A stretch of DNA of 64,000 nt from Perilla frutescens (taxonomy: Eukaryota > Streptophyta > Magnoliopsida > Lamiales > Lamiaceae): the NCBI GenBank assembly GCA_026008535.1, contig BRKX01000004.1, forward strand, positions 13,479,501 through 13,543,500, given 5' to 3'. The position numbers and the translations under genes were made by a program. The stretch's first letter is position 1. Every line of letters begins with the position of its first letter. The notes below the pieces were generated by a model. That model was not told where the DNA came from and did not search any database. It worked only from the letters and a program-made list of their open reading frames with translations. This document shows, piece after piece, positions 54,566 through 64,000 of the stretch.

Positions 54566-55980
54566 TATTTTATTAATAGTAAAAACAACCGCAAGTATAT
54601 GGTGTAATTGTAATATATAGTGAGCAAGAGTATATTATGCACAGGGATTGTAAGGCAAATAAAAATGTGAGTACTAAAATATAGACATCTCATTAATATC
54701 TAGATACTCAAATAATAGATGAGAGAACATTTAAATAAATACTTTAAAAGCAAATACACAATTAACTTAAATGAAATAACTAATGAAAATAATGGATTCT
54801 AGATAAGAGTTCATACAATGACTTTTAGGACAGATTTATTGACTACTTAACCTTATTTAATTTATCAATGGTGAAAAATCACTTAACTGTTATCAAACTA
54901 TTCTCACGAATACATATCATAATATAGAAATAATGAACATGCACTTCACTGTGGTCGGTCTTCACACACGTCATTACTCACAATCAAGTACCTTGGACTT
55001 AAATTCCTATACAACACTTGTTCACTTGGTCGGTCCTTCAAAGCATCACATAAAATTATTAACCTATTTTATCCCATTAATTAATCAGTCATGGCTAGAA
55101 TCTTCTAATTAATTAACTTACATATATATGTCGTTGCAGTCAACATACACATGAGAAATCCAAACTAGGAAACTAAATACTCAATGATAACAGGAAGATA
55201 TATATCAATAAATCAAACAATGAAATCCAATGTAGTTACAACCAAAGAATCCAAAATAATTACCTAGACATAATTAAATAAAAGAAACAAAACATGGACC
55301 TAGTAAACAACATAATGTTCAACACTATAAAGAACTCGGAGACTTCAATCTTGACGTAGCCTCCAAAGCCTCTGTTGTGCCTCCATAATTATCTTCATCT
55401 GGGTACGTCTCATGTTACACCTTTTCTAATGAGTGGAGGGGGTATTTATAATGTTGGAGGGAACCCTATGATTAAAATAAAGTTCAAAGTGGAGAAAAGC
55501 CTTGAAAATCCTGAACTGGGTTCGTCCGGGTCGACTGGTGGGTCGAGTGGCTGGATTGACCTGACCATGTGCATTCTGTGAAGACTGGGTTGAGTTTCGC
55601 ACGCAGGCTTCACTAAAATGGCGCGTTCTCACTCGTTTCTCATCCGATTGAACCGATTTGACTTGCACAACACTCCTAACTCGATTCTTCATCCTCTTAT
55701 GCTCTTCAATCACCTATTTGGATTATGTTGAATTATTTTCATCTATTCTAGTGGGCTTTGCTCTTTAAATTCAGTTCAAAAGCCCAATTGATCCCTCATT
55801 TAGCTCTCCAAGAACATATTTGATAATTTTGCATCAAATAATTATCAAATTCACCACTATTACTGAAAAGCTCACAAATACATCAAAACCCCCAAATGAT
55901 AACATAATGAGCACAAAAGCTATGAAAATCACACAACTTATCAACTTAAACATCATCAATTCATATAAAAAAAATGTGTA
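54566..55980 (-). repeat. Solo LTR, Athila/Tat-like
   Basis: Begins with CCGCAAGTATATGGTGTAATTG and GTGAGCAAGAGTATATTATGCACAGGGATTG, the reversed U5 phrase of Athila/Tat LTRs. A perfect minus-strand TATA (TATAAATA, 55,443-55,450) and a U3-like AT-rich right end fit a minus-oriented LTR of about 1.4 kb. No internal region or coding capacity. Boundaries are approximate. Confidence 0.5.
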
Positions 55981-57155
55981 AAATACACAGCTGTCAAGAC
56001 ACATTATGAGAAGTATATTGAATGGAGTAGAAAGGGATATGTTCAAGAAAGAAAACATGATGAGATACATATAGTTTATGAGTGACTAGATCGAAACAAC
56101 GATACCCCTTTTGACCATCCCCTTGTCCTAAGAAAAAACATAAAGATGAACGTGATGAAAGTTTACTTCACTCAACATAAGGATGAAGAACGAGGCAAGT
56201 GCAACCAAACACTCTCAAATAAGTATAATCAGGGGCATGACCAAATAATTTCTCAAAAGGGAGACACACCTGAGGTCAGAGAAGATGGAATTTTGTTACG
56301 GAATGAACATCTATGAGAATGGCTTCCCCAAAAAAATCATTAGGAACAAAATCAAATAGGAAAAGAGATCAAACAGTTTTCACAATTTTCCTATGTTTTC
56401 TCTTAGAGACACCATTTTGTTCTAGAGTGTCAGTGTAAGAGATTTGGTGATGGTGTCATCTGCAGCAAGAATCTCACAAAAACTATTAGAGGAATACTCC
56501 CCACCCAATTCATGTCTAAAGTATTTTATAACAATAGAAAATTGTTCTCACAAGAGCTCTAAATGTAGTATAAATGCCCAAAAATTCAGCACAATGTTTT
56601 AGAAGATAATCCTAACAATATCATGTATGATCATTGATAAATGAGATATAATATATGGATCCTCTCTTCATAGCAAGAGGATATGGACCCCAAACATCAG
56701 AATGAACCAAATCAAAAGGAGAAGTAGAAATAAACATGCTTTTACTAATGGGCAAAGCCAAAAACTTTGCAAGTTTACAACCACTACAATCAGATATGTT
56801 ATGACTTTGAATTTTTCCCAAAGATCCAGTGGATGCAAGATAGGTTAACCAAGAAGAAGAAACATAACCAAGGCGAGAATGCTACAAATAAAAGTTAGAT
56901 GAAGTAGGACTTAAATGAAAAGAAGATAAATCAATAGTAGAGGCAACAATAGTGGGTGCAGGTACTTGAAGGTGATCCATGATATACAAGCCTCCCTTCC
57001 TACGACCTATCCTAATCTACCTCTGGGAAAGTGGATCCTACACATGATAAGAGGTAGCAAAGAATGTAGCAAGATAACCAGAATCACAAATTGACCAAGA
57101 AATACAAGATTCAAAGCAGGTTGAGGAATATGATAAACATTAGGGAGAGAGACGG
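55981..57155 (-). pseudogene. Ale/Retrofit-like copia protease-integrase fragment
   Basis: Minus strand: LPNVYHIPQPALNLVFLGQF (protease C-terminal block), then after shifts RRKGGLYIMDHLQVPAP. The pre-integrase finger is SDCSGCKLAKFLALPISKSM with PFDLVHSDVWGPYPLA (first catalytic Asp, 56,821-56,621). The core beyond is unreadable in one frame: FRHELGGEYSSNSF holds the second Asp region with Asp replaced by His. Heavily decayed, older than the neighbouring family-B elements. Cut at 57,155 by the gypsy LTR. Confidence 0.7.
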
Positions 57156-59663
57156 TGTAACGCCCCAATTCCGGAAATCTGAGGTGCTGACACAAAATTA
57201 AAACAAATTTTCTAATTTTTCAAAAATTACATATTTAAAGGAAATATTTAATTCCATAATTTATCTTAGAGTTAAAAACCACCCAATCACAACTTGGGAA
57301 GAATTTTCAAACAACCAATCACAAACATATTTCATAAATGATTAGTCAATGTCGAAAGTCTAATGTTTGAACGAGTCCAAAATAATGGCGGAACATATAA
57401 GATTTTAATATTTTTAAATATTCAAAACATCCAGCGGAAGCATAATACAACAAAATATTGACCTAAGTCAACATACAACATTCAACGTACAGTTTTGAAC
57501 ATAGTCAAAGACTTAAATGACCCATATGTCCACGTCAGCAACCTGTATCACCTTGTGTTTGAAAACATTTTAGAAAATGGGACTGAGTGCCAGAAAATAC
57601 TCAGTGGGTTTATCGTGTTCGTCTACACAAATGCAAGGATTTTTCATATCAAAATCCAATAATCCAATACTTATAACCCTGTCCATACGCTTAAGAATAT
57701 TTATTGAAAATCTAATAAATCAATATTCATTCAAATACACATGCACTTAAGAATAATTATTCAAAAGAGAGCAATTCAGTATCAATTTTCATATCAATGC
57801 GCTTAAGAATATATTTATTCAAAAGCATATAATTCAATAAAAAACCAATGCGCTCAAAAGACGATGCGTGGATACAGACCCTATGTGATCAAATAACTAT
57901 CTATCAAAATAATTGACCATGCTAGAATTCATAATGCAGGTCAAAATATATCCACGTAGAGCGAAAACAGTCATAAATCATATATGGATGAAAATTTATT
58001 AAAAACATAAGTTTTAGTTAGCAAAAACCCATCTTATAGCTAAAATAGCTGGAGCTTTACACATCTCTTGCAAATCCTAATTAATTTCGGGTGTCGGGTT
58101 TGGCCTACAAATGAAAAACTACTTATTAGTGTCATCCTAAGCCCTAAAACTATAACACAAGGTAAGTTTGGGCTTAATGAACGAGTTCTCGAAATTTAGG
58201 CTCAAACGGACATCTCTCGAAAATTGTTTGGATTTATATCAACCTAAAACGCCCAATTGAAGTCTTGGCCAATTTAAACATTTTAAGGATGAACTCTTGA
58301 AATAAATTGAAATTATCCAAGATTAAAAGATAATCGCAATATTCTTCATTAAAAATTTATAGTTATTTTATTAACCTGTTTATAATAATAACTATAATAT
58401 TAATATTAATTTTAATAATAAAATACACACTCACATCTCCACACTCAGGTACACACATATAAACAAATTATACATATTATACAAATTCAATCTCTCTCCA
58501 TTCCAACTCATTTTCGTACACTGTGCACAAATGACACTTTTCAATTATCAGAATATTTATCTCTCTCTCTTTCTCTTTCTCTTTCTCTTTCTCTTTGTCA
58601 CCACAACCTTTTGTACATCTAAACCTCTTCAATCCAAATTAATCACCAAAGTCAAACATGTGATTTTCTCTCTCTAAGGGACACTCATTTTCTCTTTCTT
58701 GCTCTCTGCAAAACATTAATGCTTTTGGAAAAAGAACACAATCTTCTCTTTCCTAACCCTTAACACACGTCTGCACACACAAGCACTTTTATCATGCTTT
58801 CAAAATAAAAATTTAATATATGCACTACTTATGCACTCTAATATAATGAGGCAACCAAAAACTATTTCTCCCTCTGTAATCCGTCGGCCTCACTGTGCAC
58901 ACATGCATAGTTTTATTTTAACCATTTCACCATTTTTCAAATCAAGTAGCAACTCCTATTTATTTAATTACTATGTTAGTACAAACATCAACAATATCCC
59001 CAAAGAATAAAAATGAAAATCTAACAATGAAGGAGGTTTTGAGGGTTTTTCCAACATTAGAGCTCAAGTTGGAAATTAAACCCGTAGAACTTCATAGATC
59101 TCGAGATATACAAATGGGAAAGATAAAGAAAAATGACACAAATAAGACGAAGCCATTGCATGTAGGATCCGGCCACCGGAATAGGTCACCGGTGATGCAC
59201 TGAAGTGCGGCCAAGATGAGCCTTTTTCCAGCCATTTCAGCCCTCGTCTGCTTATTAAACTTGAGCCATTTCACTTAAAATGAAAACAGGGGTCGAAAAT
59301 AAATTTTGGCCGGAAAAGAAAATTCTGGCGATAGCGAACAGTGGTCCGACGTCGGCGCTCTACCTCCGGCCACCTTGCCGAAAATCACTTCGAGAGAGTA
59401 GAGGAGAAGTGGATAGAAGCTCAACTAGAAAAGATGATGGATAATGACCTCAAAGTTGTAGTTTAAATGATATATATATTTTCTTGATGTTGGGCTAAAA
59501 GGCCCAAGGCTGAAATTTATTTAGGATTGGGCTTGTCTTAATTAATTCGAGCTCGGCCCACTACACACTACACTAGGTTGGATTCTTATTATAAAATCAT
59601 ATTCCTCTAAATAAATTGGCCCAAACATACAATGATCCAAAATATACGTTCTTGGGTATTACA
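57156..59663 (-). repeat. Gyp3 3' LTR, 2.5 kb
   Basis: The + strand runs TGTAACGCCCCAATTCCGG to CTTGGGTATTACA. Next to it the minus strand reads AAATTCTTTTAAGGAGGTATAGATG, a chromovirus-type purine tract. A CT-rich microsatellite (CTTTCT units) lies at 58,561-58,598. Only short, unsupported frames inside. Confidence 0.82.
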
Positions 59664-60748
59664 TCTATACCTCCTTAAAAGAATTTCATCTCAAAATTCA
59701 CATACTTGTTAACGGTAAAATTAGGTATCGATACATAATTTCATCTTTTATTTCTCATATAGCTTCATCTTTCCCATATCGACTCCAGTGAACCTCCACT
59801 AGTTTTAGCTCCTTATTTCGTACTTTGTAAATTTTGCGATTAAAGATCGTCTCTGGTATTTGTTGATAAGTAAGGTCTATTTTTACTTCTATGTCTTCAT
59901 CGTGAATTACTTTACTTAGATTAAACAGCTTTGCTCGAAACATTAATACTTGAAATACGTCATGTATACTATTTAGTTTTGGTGGTAAGGCAAGCTTGTG
60001 AGCAACTTACTCATTTCGATCGAGAATTTCCTATGGTCTAAAGAACCATGGCCTTAATTTCACTCTCTTGTTGGAATGAAATACTTCTCTTGACAGATAT
60101 CATTTATGAAATATTTTATCCCTGATTTCAAAATGTAAATCCCTCTCGCGTGTGTTTGTATAAGATTCATATCTGTCTTTTGCTTCTTTGATCAACCTTT
60201 TTTTCAGGTAGTATACCCTGTTGTTCTCACCACCTCAGTTTTTTTTCTTTCCAACTTCATCCTGGTGTAGAGGTAATCTACACTTCCAGCCATATAAGGC
60301 CTCGTAAAGTACTGTTCGATGAATGACACCACTTTCATTCTCCACCTTATGTTTCTTGTTATGCCGCGATATGCCCTTATGCTCCGATGGGCCGCAAAAG
60401 ACGTGTTTTAAGTTTCACTAATGATTTTGTACTTTCATTCCTCATTAAGTAGACTACATAATTTGTTATCGAATAAAAATGTTGTGCTGTTTGCTTTAGC
60501 ATAATTTTTGCAATCGTTTATTTTCATTTTCCGATGCATTTTCTTAATGAATTGCCCACTAGGTTGAGTTGTAATAGTTCGTTCTCACAGATTCGAGCTA
60601 AGCACTATCATCGTGATTCGTTCTTTCTTGGGCTCTTGATTTATCAAACCCTATGTTTATACTCCTTGATAAATTTCTCTTGTTAAGTCAATGTATATTC
60701 GGGCACTGTTCTAACCCTTCAATTCAATACGCTGGTCACTACATGGCG
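59664..60748 (-). pseudogene. Gyp3 integrase C-terminus and chromodomain remnant
   Basis: Minus strand 59,943-59,755 reads IFNRKIYKVRNKELKLVEVH and WSRYGKDEAI, the core of a plant chromovirus chromodomain matching IMDRKIQKLRKKEISLVKV of Gyp1. Further upstream (60,000-60,400) scraps such as RPYMAGSVDY and LERKK recall the integrase end; many stops. The rest of pol is missing, cut by the CACTA end at 60,749. Confidence 0.65.
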
Positions 60749-61205
60749 CACTATCAAAAAAACTCTCATACATAACGGATAAAATCTGTTATGTATATGA
60801 AAAAAGCTCTGTTACGTATACTATGTTATCTATGCTGCACTCATACATAATGGAATAATATCCGTTATCTATGTTATTAAACATAACGGTTGTAGCAACA
60901 AACATAACATCAGATATTACGTTATCTATAACTCTCATACATAACGGTTTCTTCCGTTATGAAAGTTTAACTATCTCCGTTATCTATGAACGTTTACATA
61001 ACGGGTTTTTTTTCATACATAACACTCTTCATTGCGTGATCTATTACTGTTATATATAACGGTTTGTACCATTATGAAAATTCATTTTTCTCCGTTATGA
61101 AATATACCACATGGATTAATACATAACGTTGTTTGTAGTTTACATGACGCTTTTTTACGTTATGTATGTTTTGATACATAACAGATTTTTACCGTTTAAA
61201 TAATT
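60749..61205. mobile_element. CACTA (En/Spm) transposon terminus with subterminal repeats
   Basis: CACTATCAAAAAAACTCTCATA at 60,749 fits the CACTA terminal inverted repeat. The next 450 bp carry at least nine exact ATAACGG/CCGTTAT motifs in both orientations plus many one-base variants (GTTATGTA, ATAACGTT). One perfect inverted pair is ATAACGG...CCGTTAT at 60,941-60,960. CACTA transposase-binding regions have this dense subterminal array. The opposite terminus is not seen, so the element probably extends past 64,000 or is truncated. GCG at 60,746-60,748 may be the 3-bp target copy. Confidence 0.6.
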
Positions 61206-62436
61206 CTAAAATAATAAAAATAACTGAAATTCTCATAAATCATCGTATATCTAATTCAAAAAATATTCATACATTCATCCAAATATAGTCAACATTCTAC
61301 ACATGTTTATACCGTACTAAATGTCAAAACAAAGATAACATATATATTGCAACTAGATAGCTAGCCATTTCGATCGGAACAACTTTTTCAGTGATTGAGA
61401 GGCGGTCTATTCAACTCAACTGCTCAACTATAAACCTGCCACGGTTGGAGAAGTAAGTGGTAACAATTAATCAACACAATACTCAACAACAACCCAATCT
61501 CAACTAAGATGACATAAAATATATTCCATGAGCAACAAATAAAAAGGATAACCATTTGTCTCAAGCAAAAATAATTGAACTGGAAACAATACCTATCAAT
61601 CGAAGACATACTTTATCACACATTTTGCCCATTTTTTTCAACTTGGAAGATTATCAGAATCCAATGCCCGCTATTTCATAGAAGTGTCAAATTATTACAG
61701 TTGAATTAATGCAAAAATCTTATCTTTCTGCATACCAGTTTCTGGAGAGTGAAAGCAATGCACTTGAATTAATGCAAAAATCTTATCTTTCTATCTTCTC
61801 TATAAATTTTAGCAGTTGCAGGGCTTGAAACAAATTCAATTTGAGATATATGACAAGATTTAAGCAGCACTCAAAGTAACTGTGACAGTCTACTCCTGTT
61901 TTCCAAGCAACCAATAAATAATCATTTATTGGTACAGCTAAAACAAATAATGAGGGTACAGCTAAAGAAAATTCAAAAATCTTATCTTTCTATCTTTTCT
62001 ATAAATTTTATCAGTTGCAGGGCTTGAAATAAATTCAATTTGAGATATATGACAAGATTTAAGCAACACTCAAAGTAATTATCAATTAAAAATTTAAACT
62101 TGCATCTCCCAAACCAAATAATGATGGTACAGCTAAAATAAAATTTGGCAATAACAAATGAAAGAACCAAGTGCTTTCGTACTCGAGTGGAAGTTAGCTG
62201 CAGCAGCACTACCATAAACCTTTTATAAAATAAAGAGGAATAATGATGAGGAAGTTCATAAAGGCTTTACCACAAACATCGATATCTAAGTAGAAGATCC
62301 AATTGCAACTCCAAGAGTTATGTCATGAAAATAGAACAACCAATTAAACAAAAGTACAATATATAATAACAGCAGATAGCTATAATATTTCAACACTCAC
62401 AAGCTTGTCCTTCATGGCGAACATAATAGGCACAGC
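61206..62436. other. AT-rich stretch with a 100-bp direct repeat
   Basis: No coding motif seen. About 100 bp at 61,779-61,880 (AAAAATCTTATCTTTCTATC ... CACTCAAAGTAA) recurs at 61,976-62,080 with only a handful of differences. A partial copy of its start is near 61,712. If 60,749 is a CACTA end this is inside the element. Confidence 0.45.
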
Positions 62437-62441
62437 TACAT

Positions 62442-62588
62442 CTAAATGCTCAGAGAAGAAGGGGAGGGTGATTACTCTTAATGATCATTGGAAGATAGGC
62501 ACAACTAAATCTAAATGCTCAGAGAAGAAGGGGAGGGTGATTACTCTTAATGATCATTGGAAGATAGGCACAGCTAAATCTAAATGCT
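62442..62588. repeat. 69-bp tandem repeat, about 2.1 units
   Basis: CTAAATGCTC begins at 62,442 and 62,511, and CTAAATGCTG at 62,580, giving a 69-bp period (AGAGAAGAAGGGGAGGGTGA then TTACTCTTAATGATCATTGG). The period is a multiple of three and the + frame is open through it, but nothing else supports coding. Confidence 0.75.
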
Positions 62589-63225
62589 GACCTTGAGATC
62601 TTCAACTGATTTAGCCGTTAGGAAATCCTCTTAAGTATGTAGCTAGTGTTTTACACACAGTCAGTCTTAATAGTCAGAAAGTGAACTTTCCACTCACAAA
62701 AGACAAAAATGACTGAGCAGCTACTCTCAACTCTACTATAGTAATAGCTTGGTATTCTTGAACACATAACTACCAAGGAGCATCAATTATCAAGCATCCA
62801 CATTAAAGCTATTTCTTGTTTCTGATAATCATAGTCTAATGAAATTCGATCTGACATTGCTCCAAACACTAGAAGATGGACATCTATACTAAATAGAAAA
62901 AAAATCACATCACGAAGATACAAATCCGCAACCTACCTTCATACATCTCATATGCCATTTTACTTGTTTTCTCGACAACACTACTAACATATCGATCTCA
63001 TTTACATGAACAGAAGAGCCTAACTTAAGAGTAACACAACTATAACTCAAACTGACAAACTATAACTCTAGAGCAGCTCAGATAATATAATCACAACAAA
63101 ATTCACAGTAGGCAAATTGATAAACTCAAAAGCAGCTGACGTCTTCCATCAAAACATAATGCACAACAGCAAAATAAATTAATGGCATATTGCCCGTGCT
63201 TAAACTCAACAAATAAGAGAAATAC
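62589..63225. other. Nothing recognised
   Basis: About 640 bp of AT-rich sequence without an open frame or repeat I can name. It could be intron of the minus-strand transcript proposed at 63,226-63,960. Confidence 0.3.
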
Positions 63226-63526
63226 CATCAGCATCGTGAGGAGGTTAGGCGGCACCAGAGATTTTCCCCTGAGCTCCCGACGGTGGAAATGTCTGGAATC
63301 TGGACACAACATCGCCATCCAAAAATATGCAAACACTTAAAGCAAATCAATTCCACCCACACTAATCATAGTGAACTATGGTCGGAAAATAAAGAAAGAG
63401 GGAGAAAAAAAAAAGAAATAGAAAAATGAAGAACTACCGGTAAATTTTACGGCAACATGAGATAGTGGATCGGAGACTGCCTGCAACAATATCGACGCCA
63501 ACAAATTTATTAATTACAAATAGAAC

Positions 63527-63569
<43 letters not shown>

Positions 63570-63960
63570 CAAATTAGATCTACGATGAGAAATAACAGAG
63601 AAATAAATTACCCGAACAGATCCGGCAACATTTTGATTGCCGATAGAAGTGTAATTGCCGATGGAGATAACCGCACATTTCTTGCCACCTCCATTTCCAG
63701 CGCGACGCTTCGACCGCGCGCAGCATCAGCGCTAGCGCCATCTCAAACAAGAGAGAGAGAAAAAGAGAGTGGTTGAGCAAGATAGAGAAATTACCTGTGC
63801 AGCGAGGTTGGGTTGTGGCACAGTGGGTGGTCGGGGAGGCGGCGTAGTGGCTGTCTGGGGCGGAGGTCGCCGGCGGCAACAATAAGGGAATTGGGGATTT
63901 CAATTTTGAGAATTTTAGGAAGAGGAAAAAATTGGAGATTTTAGAAATTTTAGGGCTTCA
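63226..63960 (-). other. Candidate 5' exons of a minus-strand spliced transcript
   Basis: On the minus strand four short blocks are bounded by good splice signals: a GC-rich leader (63,795-about 63,960, donor GCACAG/GTAATT); 63,612-63,741 (acceptor TTTGAG/ATGGCG, donor TTCGG/GTAATT) with ATG GCG CTA GCG; 63,438-63,480 (TTGTTGCAG/GCAG ... CCG/GTAGTT); and 63,226-63,292 (GATTCCAG/ACAT ... TGATG/GTATTT). A CCTAAAATTTC-rich and CCGCCGG-rich leader of this kind is usual for plant genes. No protein family is recognised. It may be a CACTA-encoded gene or a host gene. Confidence 0.3.
63530..63569. repeat. (TA)n(GA)n microsatellite
   Basis: About 9 TA units followed by about 12 GA units within the proposed intron or leader. 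Confidence 0.85.
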
Positions 63961-64000
63961 CCTTTGAGCGAGAAGAAGAGATGGCGGAGAACGATGGCGG

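Noticed and set aside
60737..60741. CACTA at 60,737 as the transposon terminus
   Set aside because: The copy at 60,749 is followed by the A-rich terminus and the ATAACGG array, and the one at 60,737 is not.
62442..62588. CRISPR-like repeat array
   Set aside because: Tandem, no spacers, plant nuclear context.
63981..64000. Start of a + strand gene at ATGGCGGAGAACG
   Set aside because: Only 20 bases are in the window; mentioned as context but not called as a feature.
1..64000. Endogenous pararetrovirus or other integrated plant virus
   Set aside because: Every RT found is in copia or gypsy gene order with LTRs, and no movement protein or coat motif was seen.

Overview
The window is repeat-dense, AT-rich nuclear DNA of a flowering plant, most likely a eudicot. 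I base this on plant-type Ty1/copia and Ty3/gypsy (chromovirus, Athila/Tat-like) LTR retrotransposons nested inside one another, GT-AG introns, a CACTA transposon end and a plant-type GRF zinc-finger gene. I see no intact host gene, no tRNA or rRNA gene and no prokaryotic-style operon. Almost every coding segment is a decayed gag, pol or transposon fragment.

Layout. 1-12,550: a + strand copia fragment (Cop1) is broken by minus-strand family-A LTRs. One of those LTRs is split by a nearly full-length minus-strand family-B copia element (CopB, 4,502-11,756) with a perfect 5-bp target-site duplication. 12,551-23,290: a minus-strand chromodomain gypsy element (Gyp1) with a 2.9-kb LTR, gag, protease, RT, RNase H, integrase and chromodomain. 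It also has an extra decayed open frame upstream of gag. 23,291-26,961: the 5' end of a second gypsy (Gyp2), fused to Gyp1. 26,962-30,939: a minus-strand element (NAT1) with 1.9-kb LTRs, a tRNA-Asp-type primer-binding site and no coding capacity. 30,951-33,578: an integrase zinc-finger scrap and a spliced ATHILA ORF1-like pseudogene. 33,579-40,620: a + strand copia (Cop2) whose 5' LTR is of one family and 3' LTR of another, with a scrap of SIRE-like LTR at its 5' end and a solo LTR in its RNase H region. 40,621-44,638: a minus-strand SIRE-like copia. 44,639-54,175: a + strand copia (Cop3) split by a family-B element (Cop4), a DNA-transposon-like segment with a convergent GRF zinc-finger gene, and an Athila/Tat-like LTR fragment. 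54,176-57,155: an Ale/Retrofit-like copia split by a solo LTR. 57,156-60,748: the 3' end of a third gypsy (Gyp3). 60,749-64,000: a CACTA terminus with a dense ATAACGG subterminal array, then sequence that may hold 5' exons of a minus-strand spliced gene.

The genes do not work together as a pathway. Each retroelement once encoded capsid (gag), protease, reverse transcriptase/RNase H and integrase for its own copying. The two points I find most worth following are the 256-codon frame ahead of gag in Gyp1 (20,332-21,102), whose seven stops are all one C-to-T change away from sense codons, and the convergent GRF-protein/transposon-tail pair at 47,203-49,249. All family assignments come from reading motifs by eye; no database search was possible.
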